The notes below the pieces were generated by a model. The model was not told the DNA's origin. It did not search any database and saw only the letters and a program-made list of their open reading frames with translations. DNA of 64,000 nucleotides from Macrotrachela quadricornifera (taxonomy: Eukaryota; Rotifera; Eurotatoria; Philodinida; Philodinidae). This document shows positions 12,100 to 24,816 of this stretch, piece after piece (positions within the stretch are counted from its first letter, which is position 1; each line of letters opens with the position of its first letter). The stretch spans positions 1,348,199-1,412,198 of the forward strand of contig JAJEKB010021263.1 of the NCBI GenBank assembly GCA_022393335.1. Reading direction: 5' to 3'. A program made the position numbers and the translations under genes.

Positions 12100-13800
12100 A
12101 CTAATCTTTCATGACTCAATGGGCGACACTGATATAGTTTCAGATAGTAGCCAGCAATGGACGTTTGAAAGGGAGAGAGAGCTTGAGTAATTCCCCATCT
12201 GTTGGTGAACTTTGCCGACGTAATAATAGGTAATGACCAGTGATATATACTTGGAAGGAAGCGAATTCTCTCGATTATCAGGCACCTGTTTGATCTTTAC
12301 GAATTTTGCCGATACAATTATAAGTGGGAGTCCGTGTTGGATGATTAAGTAGAAGAAATTTCTCTTGAATATTATGTGTCTTTTAATAAAATAAGAGTGC
12401 ATTCGACTAACAATTTTTCTCGTGGTTAATGGACTCAAGGTGATAATAGTTATAATAAGTTTTATATCCAATTATGATCAGGTGTCGAATCAAGTCGTGC
12501 CTTGAATAATTCTTCAGCATGATCAAATAGGTCTATTTTAACCCTTTCTGGCCTTTAGCTGGATCCGACGTTTGAGAAGAACAATTCACTCAGTAATATT
12601 ATCATTATAGACCCTAATATTCACTGAAAAAGTTTGAAGCGTTCCTTTCTAATATATGCCAAACCATTATACATTCATCGAAAGCCAAAAATAATTATAT
12701 CCCTAATACCGTTTGGAATCAAGTTGTTGATTTAAAGTCCACAATAAATAGGCTTTAAGATGATATCAAAACTGTTTTTAAGTGCCTCTTCGTTCAAGAG
12801 TACCAAATTCTTACAAAATGGGTACCAAAGGGTTAATTAACAAGTTGGTGAACCGATGTTTCCTTGTTTTTCCTTCGATTTTTTGCCGGTGTCAATTCGA
12901 TTTGCTATAGTTAATCATTGATTTGTTCCATGTCATCAATGTGATGTAATGTGTGCATTGAAAGAAGAATTTTGTCTTTCCAATTCGATAAATGACTGAT
13001 CTTGTCTAAATAAATATTAGGGATCAAGGCAAAGTTAGGCTCGTCTTTCATTTGAAAGAGAATACTTGTTAAATTAGGATCACATCGTAGACTTTTTGCA
13101 AGTATACGAGAGACTTCTCGATCATTCGTTGATTAGTTATAAAGATGTTCAATTTATTGGTGGAGAAGTCGCATGATAAATCCTGTCTTCATAGTAATCG
13201 GTATGTCTTGTGTCTTAGAACTCGATTGAATATTGTATAGATAAACGATTCTTTTGTATACCGTTAGCTAGACGAATGAAGATGGTAATCTCACTCAAAT
13301 GCATCAATCAATCTTCGTTCGATGATGTTACCAAAGTGTTGATCTCTCGAGAACGTGACGAACTATTTTTTCATGTTATCATCATCAATTTCGATTTAAA
13401 GAATAATTTCTTTGAATAGTTGTGAATACATGCTTAGTAATTCATTTGCGTAGATCACACAAGGATTCAATCTGATTGAAGACTTATTTCATTTGGTTTT
13501 ATTCCTTTATCTAAAGCTTGTGTTCCACCTTGTCATGTATAAAGATATAGAGAAAATCAAGCTGATCGATTTCTTCGATGAGTGGCACTACTCGTTTGAC
13601 AAGAGAGGCCGACACTATCATAAAGATTTTTGCATTTTTTATTTCAATGAGCAAGTCAATACAAGCATTAGCATTAGTGAATACGCATCGAAGATGCATG
13701 ACCGAGTCTTGATGATTTTCCTTGAATTTGTTGAGGTTGCCATCTAGACAGATAACGATTAAATTCTCGACGATGCCTCAATGCAGCTATTGTGTCAGGT
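12100..13800 (-). pseudogene. Decayed ADP-ribosyltransferase/TPR paralogue
   Basis: Read on the minus strand, the pieces follow the same order as the gene at 1-1648, but in broken frames. 13790-13511 gives NLIVICLDGNLNKF followed by NAKIFMIVSAS and LDFLYIFIHD, matching that gene's N-terminal module. 13110-12925 gives EVSRILAKSLRCDPNLTSIL, then FQMKDEPNF and KDKILLSMHTL, matching the region around the catalytic EQE loop. 12480-12180 gives a TPR unit with YYYVGKVHQQMGNYSSSLS. The catalytic pair E-x-E is replaced by D-K, stops separate the parts, and an insertion sits at 12542-12832. The unit near 12060-12200 is partly repeated near 12370-12470. No intact product is possible, and even a mended frame would lack the catalytic glutamate. 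Confidence 0.75.
12542..12832. mobile_element. TTAA-flanked MITE inside the ART pseudogene
   Basis: TTAA at 12538-12541 and 12833-12836 flanks a 291 bp insert. Its ends are CCCTTTCTGGCC on the left and GGTACCAAAGGG on the right, which reads CCCTTTGGTACC in reverse. Size and left end resemble the element at 6739-7034 (CCCTTTTCGGCC), so the two probably belong to one piggyBac-type family. No coding capacity. Confidence 0.65.
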
Positions 13801-14544
13801 TGGTGATTATACGTTGAATCATCAGATTAATTTTCGAAGAAAAGCTTTGCGTCGTGCAGATGACATGAATCTCAGTACATATATACTCTATAAGAACAGA
13901 ACAGCGAATAAATATGAATACCAAAATAACAGAGAGCAATGCATGCCTTAAGCACATACTATATAGACATGGCCTAAACAACGAACGGTACGACGATGGT
14001 ATTACAAGTGTTGCCCTCCACAGAATATGCGTTTCTTTTCTCTTCTTTTTCTTTTCTTTGCATTCGTATTTGTCTTTCTGTTACCACTCTCATGCTGAGA
14101 ATGGTCCAAACTCTGTATTAAGTAACTTTTACATTTATGCTCCCTTTCTGATACGTGCTTCTTGCATCAAACAAATATCGTGCACTTATATATTATTTAT
14201 CCACTTTTCTATGCACTTTCATTTATTTTAATGATGTGCGTATCTATATACTTGCATATCTATTCTTTTTGTCCTTTTAATTAGTATGCTCTCTCTCTAA
14301 AGAAGAGACGAGATGTGTAAAAAAAGAAGAATTGATTAAAATAAAGTTCGTTTTGCTCTTTCGTTCTCCACATAACATAGATCACATTCTTCTTCTTCGT
14401 TCGTCTTCTTCCTATATACAACATTGTCCATTCTTTGCTATGATATCCTTGTCTTTGATCGCATATCTTTCCTATTTATTGCGTGTACTTTCTCGCATTG
14501 TACCTTGAACGTACGTGTTCTCATGTTTACATAGGGTGATCAAA
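13801..14544. other. Intergenic, no gene seen
   Basis: Contains pyrimidine-rich stretches (TTCTTCTTCGTTCGTCTTCTT near 14390) and frames with Ser/Phe/His-rich translations typical of such tracts. Nothing supportable was found. Confidence 0.5.
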
Positions 14545-15180
14545 AAGTTCTTGGAATTTCGCTATATCTAATGAAAGAAACAACAATCGATTCATCTCTC
14601 TACGCCATATATTTGAGGTGATAGTCGTAATATGACATGATTATTTTATATATTCTTTGAAAAACCATAATGGAAACTGAGAGGACTAAGTCATACCGAT
14701 ATATTTTTTATTTGTGAATTTAAACATTTATCACTAATATAAATGTCCTATAGAAACTACTATGTGGTAAACAATAACCTGACCATCATAAAAAACTTGA
14801 GAAAGATTACTGTTTTTTGGAATGATAAACAATAATTGTTACTTCAAGTACTGTTTCTCTTGATGATCTAGGTTCGATAATGATTTTGATCCAATATTAC
14901 GATAGTAAATCTATGTCTGATAGTCACTAATGATATTACATGAAATATATTTACCACTTGAGACTTCTTCAATCTTTTGAGGAATCAAGAAAATTAGGGC
15001 AATTCAAGCAATAATAAAGAAGATCAATTCGATATCTATTGTTTACTTCAGAAGGATATCTTAAGATGAAACATATCATGTAATATCACAGCTACTATCC
15101 TGAATATATGGCACAGTGAGACGGATGGAGTTTTGTTTCTTTAGGTAAAAATAGCGAAGTTCTGTTTTTGTATTCTGTTG
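14545..15180. mobile_element. Diverged TIR element
   Basis: 14555-14650 recurs inverted at 15055-15165. Left TTTCGCTATATCTAATGAAA aligns with the reverse complement TTCGCTATTTTTACCTAAAG. Further in, CGCCATATATTTGAGG aligns with TGCCATATATTCAGGA, followed by shared ATGACATGAT/ATTACATGAT. The match is imperfect but about 100 bp long. No coding frame lies inside. This is an old non-autonomous DNA element of unknown superfamily. Confidence 0.6.
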
Positions 15181-18100
15181 TTATTGTTCAGCTTTCGCAA
15201 GTTTAGGTTTGGAAATGAACCGATCGTATTTTGAATGGACCATATTGGTTACAAAAAATCTTCTTGATTCCATCTATGGCTTCTGCATAAAATATTATCT
15301 CAATGTTGCCAAATAGCAATATTTGATCAAAAAAACCTTAAAAAAACGCTCAAAATCGAAATCAAGATCAAAATTTACTTGGCTAGAATTAAATTTACAT
15401 AAAAACATCGTTGAATCATTTATTAGGCAATGGCACATACAAAAGTTTTTAGTTGCTGTTCAATATATTTTAGAATACTGATAAGAAAAATTTTTATATT
15501 ATTTTTACAACGTAAATTTTTTCCAACATTACTTGAAACCTTTTTCTTTTCAGAATAAAATGAAAATAAATTCATATTTACTAACTGCCATTGCTTGGGG
15601 GTTTATTAACAATCGTGTGTTAAAAATGTGTTTTTTTCCAATCAATCATAAATATGGAAAGAAACCATGTTGATTCAGCAAAAAAAAACAAAATATATAG
15701 GAAGAAGAAATGAGAGAAAAAGGAATCTTTACAAAATTTGAAGCTGAAATATATTTTTTATTTGTTTTTAAAAAAATAGAATAAAACGAATGAGTCGATA
15801 TAATGATTCAGTTTATTCTTGTGGGAAATAGTTTTCGCTGAAAGTGAATTTTCCCGATTCCTAGATGCTCAAATCGATTTATAACCGAGAACCAATAAAA
15901 ATTGAACATAATAAATTCCTCGTACAATAACTGATTTAAATTAATTAGATCATTATTAGGTAAGTCGAATACTAACTCAGTTTCTTCCAAAAATGGAGCA
16001 TTTCTCTAGCTCCTATCACTGCTCACTTTCACGCACAGATCCTCACCACTCACCCTCAATATTCTTATTGTTTTCGACCATAAATTCATACATAGCTATT
16101 GAAATCGGCCAAAATGGAAATTGTTGGGAGAATCTGAGAGAAATTTTAACATCCAATATTTTTATATGAGTAGCGTCCTTACGACATTTTTAATCTACTA
16201 CCAGTCAGAGCAGCATGTGAAATAGCGTAGAATAACAAAATCTGTTTCATAAGACATGATAATTGACTTTGGCGATTGCATAAAAAAATGGAACAGACAC
16301 AGAACCGAACCCATCTTCCTGAAACTGGTATCGATCCGAAACCGGACTGGAACCGCCGAATTCTACACGATAAACTAGTTCTATTTTACATTTAGGTACA
16401 ATAAACTTTTATAAACATATTGAAGTTTTGGATTAAATCTAAGTACACAACAGACTACATTTGAATTCTCAATTAAAAATATGTAATATATTTTTAAAAA
16501 ATAGATATAATTACTGATGAGATTCAATTCTGAATAAATAATTTTTTTTACTTCTATTGACCATATGGTTCCTTTTTAACGTATTTGTGATGATAAAGAG
16601 CATCTTTTTAGTGTTCATACCTTTATCAGAATGAAACTAAAGTGCCTTTGTTTTTAAGTTAGTTATCTCCCGCGGAAGAATGATTTGGGAGGAAGTGAGT
16701 TTAATACTTAAGCTTGAAAATATCGAGTACTTCTTCATATTATACAAGTTATGTTTCTCTCGAACAGTACTATGTAATCCGATATTTATAGAGGGTGCAT
16801 ATAATTGAAGAAGAATTAAATAATGCTTTCTTTAAATAAAAATCGTGAACCAATCGAAATGTGATTCCTTACTTTATCAAAACCCAACAATTTCCTTTCC
16901 TCTCTTCATCTCAAATTCCGTTTTCTTTAAACTTTTAATTGAAATATTATCATTCTTGGATTACAATATTGATTGAAATCTTTTTTTTTTATTTATTAAA
17001 TATAGTTTTAAATTTACCATTCTATGTCTTTAATGATTATTGATTAACGATATCCTATGCATTCGTGGCAACTTAATTTATAAAAAATATTAAAAAAAAA
17101 ATTTAAACAAAATCAGTAGTTTAAAATAGTGAAAATTGATTAATGAATATTGTGCATGTTTCTTCATTTTGAAAATATCTTCTCAGATAATGTGTACTTT
17201 CTTGTCTTTAGTATGTGAAATACTTTAAAAATTTTATTATTTTTTATGCAAGCTCACCATAACGTTATAATTAAAAATCAAGCAAAAAACAATACTCGAA
17301 ATCAAAACCACGTTTTCACTAACAGATGGTCGTTAGAAGATATTCTAATTAATAATTTTCTTTCTTCTTTCATTTTCTTCAGCAACATGCATATGTACAT
17401 GATTTTTCTTCTCTATTTTTATGATAAGAATGATTTTATCCGTATTCATATGTCTTGCTTCTTCGACTTTGCAATAGGGACTACAAAGATTCGGAAACTT
17501 ATTCATAGAAAATGTACGTGATAATAGATCTTCTCTGGAAATGATTCATTTTCTGAAAAGAATATAAACAAGACTCCATCAGATCCGAAAGTGTTGTGTT
17601 GGCTAAGTCTAGAAATTCCCACGTAACCGACCATTATATAGATTGAGTCATTTTCACGAGCAAAAATCACTTTTTTGTATTAAAGTGGTATCTCTTCAAA
17701 TACAGTTAATCCCCTAAAAACCATTGCAAATATATCTGTCGTCATTTTCACTTCCTTTTGTTATTTTTTTTCCTTCTTCTTATTGACAAGATAAAGTCAA
17801 TTAGAAGAAAAATTCGAAAATATGAGCGCTTCTTTCTAGGACAAGGTACTTATTATTATAAAAAAAATAGGAGATTAAGTGAGAACAACTTGTTGATAAC
17901 AAAGAAAAATGGTCGTTTGTTCTGATTATACAGATTAAGAAATACGAAATGACCTTCGATTATATGAGTATTGTCTTTTGAATTATCATAACTTATACAG
18001 ATAAACTGAATGTAAAAGTATGACAACTTGTTTTGTGATAGTCATTTATCTTATTGTTTATAGAAACGATTTGGATTTATTTCGATATTGTAAACATATT

Positions 18101-19487
18101 TTTATCTACTTTGTATGATGGTCAATGTTAATTCTCATCATTCAATAATTTTATATAGCACGAAAAGTATCCTGGACAAAGAAATATTATCTTTTTAAAT
18201 AAATATAATATCTTGTATTTTTTTTTGTCACTCTAAAATACTGTATAATTGAGTAAAATCTAGATAACATAAGAAACATTTAAAAGATTTCTTCTGTGGA
18301 ACATTTTCTGAAATATATTTTTATATATCATAATCTAATTTATTAATATAAACAAGCGTATTATATATTTATCATTAGACAATGATATGAGCTTAGGTTT
18401 TTCTTAAACTTCAATAAGACACAAATAAGAGAAACGATAATATAGAAATTATTCGAGAACTTATCAACAACTAATGACAACTATTGACAACTTTTTCCAC
18501 TAGACGGCAATAGAAATAGGTATACTATGGACCACATCAACTTATTCTCACTTTTATGATGTTGATTTTCAATAGTTTATTTTTGTTAATTAATTGCTAC
18601 AGGTTTTTTTTTCTTTTTTTTATCTTGATGTTCGAATATTTTTATTAGTACTTGTAATACACTTCCTCTTCTTTATGAATATGAATTAAGTTGGAAGAAA
18701 GATAAATGAAATAACAATATGTCTCTATTAATAGAAAAAATATTTGCGTCGGTAAGAAGGAGAATTGAATAATATTACGCGTTTATTAATAATGCTGAAA
18801 AAACTGTCAGTATTAATTTTTTAATTTGAATTTCAGAAAATATTGTCTCAAAAAATGTGATATTCTCTAGAAAAGCTATTTTTTGACCATCTTCTGTTCA
18901 TTTATGTGTATAAAATTGAATTGTATTATTTACTTACTGACAAAAATTTTGTTTTAAAAACATATCAATCCTCTTTTATGTTTCAAATTTTTCCAACATA
19001 GGTATGTGACTGTATATACGTAATTATTGACACAGACAAAATCATTGGTTGTTAATATGATTCATTCAAAAAAAAACACTTGGTTTTTTCCAACCATTAA
19101 TACAAAAAAAATGATGTCACAGAATCTTTTTTTTCCATTTGCATTTATAAAAATACAGTAAGGCATACCAATTTGACTTTGAAATGTAAGTTTCTTTTAT
19201 TATCTTCTGTCTCATCTATCCTATTACATGATACTCAGTACCAATTCATATTTTGTTCTTCTACCGATGAGTCATACTCTACAGCACACGTCTTCGTTAG
19301 TGTATCTCAGTGAAGGATTCCTACATAACGAATACTATCGCGATGTAAACGTATAATAATAATTCCACGACAAAGTGAATTTTATTAAAGAAATAATTTT
19401 TTTTCAAAGTACTTTTTGAATTGTATGATCAAATTATTTAAAAATTGTTTAATATTTTAACATAGTTTTATCATATAGAGAAATAGT
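15181..19487. other. 4.3 kb AT-rich gene desert
   Basis: Very AT-rich with long T and A runs. Open frames (such as 15808-15990 and 17246-17521) are short and unsupported. Two landmarks are a CCCTCA-type patch at 16020-16060 and a CCGAACC-type dyad patch at 16285-16375. Confidence 0.5.
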
Positions 19488-20842
19488 AAGGTACATCAAA
19501 TGCAAAATCGAGTAAAAAATTAAAGTCTTTTGTTTTATATATGGTTTGATAGAGTTTGTCGAGCTGATCATGAATATCACCTTTTAATCCATTTCGGATC
19601 GATTTTTCAAAGAGAAATCTTCGAGGTACGAGGAATTTTTGAGAAAATGAGAAAACGAACATTATATGAAAAGTCTAAATTTCATTTAATTTCGTGCATT
19701 GAAACTTTTTCAAGCTCTTTTATTCAGATCCAGCATCAGAAACTGGGTCTATCGAAATGATTTTCAGCTCATTTTCTCGTAGTCGTCTCATCCACGAAAC
19801 TCGACTAGGTCGCTCTAGAAACTATGTGACACTTGAATACTGCACAGATATGTAGTCCTTCATTTAGAAACCTTTTCCTAACATTTATACACCATTCGAA
19901 TAGTCATTAGACACCGGAAAAAGTTACCTATCATTTTTTTAAAAATTTCTTTTCTTCGAAGAGAAAAGTAATATTTTCAAAATCGACGGCAAAATGTTGA
20001 AAAATTGTCGTCGTATTTCGAGGGTTTTACCATCATAAATTGACTTTAGTGCAAAATAAATATGATATTCCGAATCAGCACAAAAAGTTACATCAAATAA
20101 GATATATTTTAACAAAAAATATTTTCTATTAAAATCTGACCCGTGGGGGACCACAGAACAAAAGTGAGAAAAAAACACCAAGGGGAGTACGGTCGTGTTT
20201 TGCCAAAAAAAAATTTGTTTTTAAATATCTTATTCGATGCAATTTTTGTGCTGATTCGGAATATCATATTTATTTTGTACTAAAGTCAATTTATGATGGT
20301 AAAACCCTCGAAATACGACGACAATTTTTCAACATTTTGCCGTCGATTTTGAAAATATTACTTTTCTCTTCGAAGAAAAGAAATTTTTAAAAAAATGATA
20401 GGTAACTTTTTCCGGTGTCTAATGACTATTCGAATGGTGTATAAATGTTAGGAAAAGGTTTCTAAATGAAGGACTACATATCTGTGCAGTATTCAAGTGT
20501 CACATAGTTTCTAGAGCAGCCTGGTCGAGTTTCGTGGATGAGACGACTACGAGAAAATGAGCTGAAAATCATTTCGATAGACCCAGTTTCTGATGCTGGA
20601 TCTGAATAAAAGAGCTCGAAAAATTTTCAATGTGCAAAATTAAACAAAATTTAAACTTTTCATATAATGTTCGTTTTGTCATTTTCTCAAAAATTCCTCG
20701 TATCTCGAAGATTTCTCTTTGAAAAATCGATCCAAAATGGATTTAAAGGTGATATTCATGATCAGCTCGACAAACTCTATCAAACCATATATAAAACAAA
20801 CGACTTTAATTTTTTACTCGATTTTTGCATTTGGTGCACCTT
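19488..20842. repeat. 1.35 kb palindrome (foldback element)
   Basis: 19488-20106 and 20222-20842 are inverted copies, each about 620 bp, with only scattered differences. Outer ends read AAGGTACATCAAATGC and, in reverse complement, AAGGTGCACCAAATGC. A spacer of about 115 bp (20107-20221) separates them and includes the unpaired GTGGGGGACCAC. Each arm carries the same outward-facing short frame (19471-19662 minus, 20667-20882 plus) containing GDIHDQLDKLYQTIYKT. No transposase is seen. This is either a foldback transposon or a recent inverted duplication. The high arm similarity suggests it is young or kept alike by gene conversion. Confidence 0.9.
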
Positions 20843-21019
20843 ATCTTCAACTTTCTCTTCCTTTACGTTGGAAAAAACTTAAGCAGTTTTTATAGTCCTA
20901 AAGCGATATCAGAAAAAATCTACAGATAACTTTAAATGACTATAAGAAACCTTTATTATGATTCAATCAAAGGTAAGCAATAAAACAGACCATCACAAGC
21001 AGGATGAGCTACTGAGGTG

Positions 21020-21205
21020 ATCATTTTTTTAAGAATTTTGTCGCAGTTACACCATAACTGCGATCAGACTGTGACTCATAATTTCAAAAAATTGCGGTGT
21101 AGTTGTGTTATATTTGCAATTTTTTTCTAGTGTAATTACGGCGAAATTTTGTGTAAGTACGTATTACAATGCGATCGCGATTATGGCGTAACTACGTCGC
21201 ATTTC
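21020..21205. repeat. Dyad-word patch, GTAGTTAC/GTAACTAC type
   Basis: Repeated variants of GCAGTTACACC, GGTGTAGTTG, GTGTAATTACGGCG and GGCGTAACTACG alternate on both strands within 185 bp, giving many overlapping imperfect palindromes. No coding content. One of several patches built from a private word and its complement. Confidence 0.6.
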
Positions 21206-21903
21206 GATCATTGCAGAGGAAAACAGAAATATTGTATTATCAAACATACTCAATTTCAATACTATAATAAAGTTTTTTTACGCTTGACGTGACGTGCATA
21301 AACATTAGAAAATATTTTTTGAGGCCTACAGGTTATAATAACAACATATTTTGTATTAGATTCAAATCCATTGAAAACGACATTTACTAGCTAGAATAAG
21401 TATGAATTTTGGCGCTCTTTACACGCAGAAAAATCATTTCAACAGCTCAATTTTATCAAACTCTGTAAGATCCAATTATAGTATATCAGATCTTGTCAGA
21501 ATTCTAGAATATTCAATAGAATGCCTGAGGACTATTGCTGAAAACCGTGTGATAGAGAGACATTCGAATCTCAGTGTAAAGTTTGACTGGATCTGAATGT
21601 TGAAATCTAATTTTAATGATACGTAAGTAGTAAATAGGTGAATGAAAATCAGAAAGAACTTCAAATGTTGAGTTTATTAGTTGTGCTTTTTTCAATTTTA
21701 AAAACGATTTTTACCAGAGAAAATGTTCCTAGCACTGAAAATTCACGAAACAGTTGGTTTTGTGGTTTTTGGGAAGATAGCTTGGTATTGTAATTTTTCT
21801 CATTCTTTTAAGCTTTTAATGGTGCTTCAATTTGATGCATCTCAGTTAGAAAGAAAAACGGCATTTTAATGTTTAAACTATGATGTATTGTCCAAAATTT
21901 TCA

Positions 21904-22066
21904 TTTATCACACCGAAACACCGTGCTGATGCTCAAAATAGCTGTACAATAACGCTAAAAAATGCTGGGAAACACTTTTACATGCATGGCTCATATAAAA
22001 GCGTTTTTAAGCGTTATTTTACAGCTATTTTCTATATCAACACGGCGTTTCGGTGTGATAAACGGG
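21904..22066. mobile_element. Hairpin MITE, about 163 bp
   Basis: Left arm TTTATCACACCGAAACACCG continues through AAAATAGCTGTACAATAACG. The right arm is its inverse, beginning in reverse complement TTTATCACACCGAAACGCCG and continuing AAAATAGCTGTAAAATAACG. Arms are about 65 bp around a 33 bp loop. The plus-strand frame at 21880-22140 is a read through this hairpin and not a gene. Confidence 0.75.
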
Positions 22067-22439
22067 GATTTCGAACAATGCATTATAGTTTGAATGACAA
22101 AATACTCGTTTCGTTTCTGCCTAGGATTCCAGAAAATTAACTATAAAAATGCCATTTAAAATACATTTTTATAGCTATTTTTCTGGGATGGATCGAAAGA
22201 AGTATCATTAGAAGCTTAAGCGAATGAGAAAAGCTATACTGCGGAGCTATCTATCTAAAACGAGCAAAACCAGCTGTTTTATGAAATTTCAATGTTAAAA
22301 ACATTTTTTTAGTAAAAATCGCTTTCAAAATTGAAAAAGCATGTATTTTCTAGATAAGTTGAAGCAGTCTATCCAACCAGGCATAAATGTTGCAAGCATT
22401 CTGTATAGTTCACACCTTACCTCTATATACATTTTTTTA

Positions 22440-22925
22440 CGATCTATAATTACATCATATACATATACATATACATACACGTATATATATATATATATAT
22501 AAAGAAGAAAGTTTGCCTGTTTGCGATGTGTTTTGATAAGTTACGAGCAAATGCAGTGAAATTTTCTAAGGTATACCCTTTCATTTAGGGAAAGGTCATG
22601 ATCGAGTCACCCAGTCTCCCTTATGAGTGAGTGGGTGAAATTGTGCCCACCTTATAATATAATGAAATTTTACAAGAAATACCCTTTTGCTCGGAGGAGG
22701 CCATGACGGATCTATCCCTCCGTTACACTGTGGGTGGGCGCATAAAATTTCACCCAGATTATGACATACTGCATTTTTGACTAATTATTGAAAAAGGCTG
22801 AAGAGTTTTTTTCTTTGAGTTTTAGAAAGGCTATATCCTACTATTACCATATCTTTTTCTCACTCTCAGTGTGAATCTATATATACAGAAGAATGTTTGT
22901 CTGTCTATTTGTTATTCATGCATTT
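22440..22925 (-). repeat. Two reversed copies of the TATA-tailed dispersed repeat
   Basis: A TA microsatellite (about 22453-22501) runs into AAGAAGAAAGTTTGCCTGTT. A second copy starts at 22880 with TATATATACAGAAGAATGTT, then TGTCTGTC. In reverse complement these match the ends at 24690-24715, 35275-35305 and 35690-35715 (ACAAACATTCTTCTTTATAT). The body between holds two diverged units sharing GAAATTTTCTAAGG/GAAATTTTACAAGA and a CCACCC/GGGTGGG pair. Confidence 0.6.
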
Positions 22926-23044
22926 CTCCATACAATGGTGTATTTCATTTCAGATTGAATTCAAAAATATACTTCAACACAATTTCAAACTGAATTGCAC
23001 GGACAACGGGACTAACCGAACTAAAAGGACTGCTCATATTAACC

Positions 23045-23245
23045 GGCTACTGAAACTACATTAGAGTACTGCAACCCGCGGATCGAGTATCCATATCTGA
23101 ATACAAAATTGACGGGTACGAATCGGGTACGGGTAAGATACGGGTTTCGACATTAAAGGTGCGTGGAGACACAAACTAGAGCACTGCAGCCCGCGGGTCG
23201 GGCACCTGTACCCGGATACAGATACGAAAAATTGTACCGGTGCAG
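23045..23245. repeat. CGGGTA dyad patch between AGAGYACTGCA repeats
   Basis: AGAGTACTGCAACCCGCGG (about 23063) and AGAGCACTGCAGCCCGCGG (about 23177) are direct repeats, and the segment closes with the inverse TGCAGTGCTCT at 23240. Between them GGGTACGGGTA and its relatives recur. CpG-rich against the AT-rich background. Confidence 0.55.
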
Positions 23246-23264
23246 TGCTCTAAACTACATGAGA

Positions 23265-24345
23265 CAACATGGGACTAACATAGGACTATGAGACTTTATG
23301 GAAGGCCTATAAACTCCCATAGTCCCGTGTTGTCCCACGCTGGTCCCATGTCGTCTCATGCTAGCCCCATGTTGTCCCACACTAGTCCCATGTTAGTTCC
23401 ATATTAGTCCCCTAGTCCTATGTAGGGGTGTCGTATTCCCGTTCCTATTACAAATAAGTGGTGAGTGGTATCAGTTACTACTTCCCAGATAAGTGGTAAG
23501 TATTACCACTTAGCACTTACTGATAAGTTGTAACTGGTACCGCTTACCGCCTACCAGTAGGTGATAACTAGTACCGCTTACCACCTACTAGTAAGTGATA
23601 ACTAGTACCGCTTACCACATACCTGATGACTAGTAAGTGGTATTAGTTATTAATGATCATTTGTGACTGGCACCACTTATCAATCACCGGGTAAGTGGTA
23701 AGTGATACCGCTTACCATTTACTAGATAAATGATAAGTGGTAAGTGATGAGGGTTATCATGCAAGAACACATAATTGATGATTAAAATAATCATTTATTA
23801 ATGTTATACAGTTGAATTTTCAATGACCAAAACGCTTACCACTTACCTGGCAAGTAGAAGTAGCGGTAAGTGGTAAGCAGAGACGGGAAGTAAGTACTTC
23901 ATTGTAGAAGATCTAGTATTTATGTATGAAGTTATAAATTTGCAACCATGGGGGCTCATTAGACGCATCGCAACTAGAGCTACAAACGGTACAATTTGTT
24001 TTTTAATTCCTCCGTTTTACAGCGAGAAAACAGGCAATACTTGAATATTTTCGGTAATTTTTAAAAGTTGACACATAATTTCCAAGTATTCTCTGCTTTG
24101 TAACGGTAGAAAGGAGGAATTAAAAAATAAATTGTACCGTTTTGTAGCTCTAATTGCGACGCGTCTAATGAGCCCCATGGTTGCATATTTACAACGTCAT
24201 ACACAAATGCTGGATCCTCTACAACAAAGTACTAGAAAGTACTTGCTTCCAGTCTCTGGTGGTAAGTGTGACACCCCTAGTTCCATGTTGTTCCATGCTA
24301 GTCCCATCTTAGTCCTCTAAAGTCCCATTTAGGCCCATAGTCTCA
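23265..24345. mobile_element. Composite foldback: minisatellites around a long hairpin
   Basis: Outermost are tandem variants of GTCCCATGTTGTCCCATGCT (23265-23420), echoed at 24275-24345. Next are alternating AAGTGGTAAGTG and its complement (23450-23770 and 23825-23885). Inside is a hairpin with arms at about 23893-24055 and 24075-24236: left GGGGCTCATTAGACGCATCG, right in reverse complement GGGGCTCATTAGACGCGTCG. Inverted junctions AGGGGTGTCGTATT and GTGACACCCCT bound the block. No coding capacity. Confidence 0.7.
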
Positions 24346-24469
24346 TTGGCCCTGCAATTCAATTTGAAAGTGGATTGAATTTGTTTTTGTATTCAATCTG
24401 AAAACAAATAGACCATTGTATGCTCGACTGATTAGATTTTCTTAGATGCTCTCGAGAACAATAGACGTG

Positions 24470-24720
24470 TTGCTTGCGTACATTAAGATTGAACTTCTCT
24501 GGACAGCAGCGAGGCCTTCAGCTAGTCATATATATAGAATTTCGCCAATTTTCGATAACTGGAGGAAACCATCTTCACTCCATTCATCGATCGCACCGAC
24601 CTCGTCTCAATCTTCTTTTGGAGCTAGGGAAGTGCCATGAAAAGTTTGGTGACGCTAGCTATTACAGGGATTGAATACATAGCAAACAGAGAAACATTCT
24701 TCTTCATATATACAGATTTT
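24470..24720 (+). repeat. TATA-tailed dispersed repeat copy
   Basis: Contains GTGACGCTAGCTATTACAG, GATTGAATACATAGCAAACA and the end AAACATTCTTCTTCATATAT, aligning with 35225-35305 and 35650-35720. Short overlapping frames here are not genes. Confidence 0.6.
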
Positions 24721-24816
24721 AGTTAGAATTGTTTTTTCTTTCGTTGCTGTTCACCATATGGTTACCAGAGAACGCAAACATTTTAACTGGAAACTTTTTT
24801 TAGATTTAGACATTAA

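Noticed and set aside
15808..15990. Minus frame with METELVFDLPNN-like start
   Set aside because: Reasonable composition but only 60 codons, no splice partners and no family; too weak to call.
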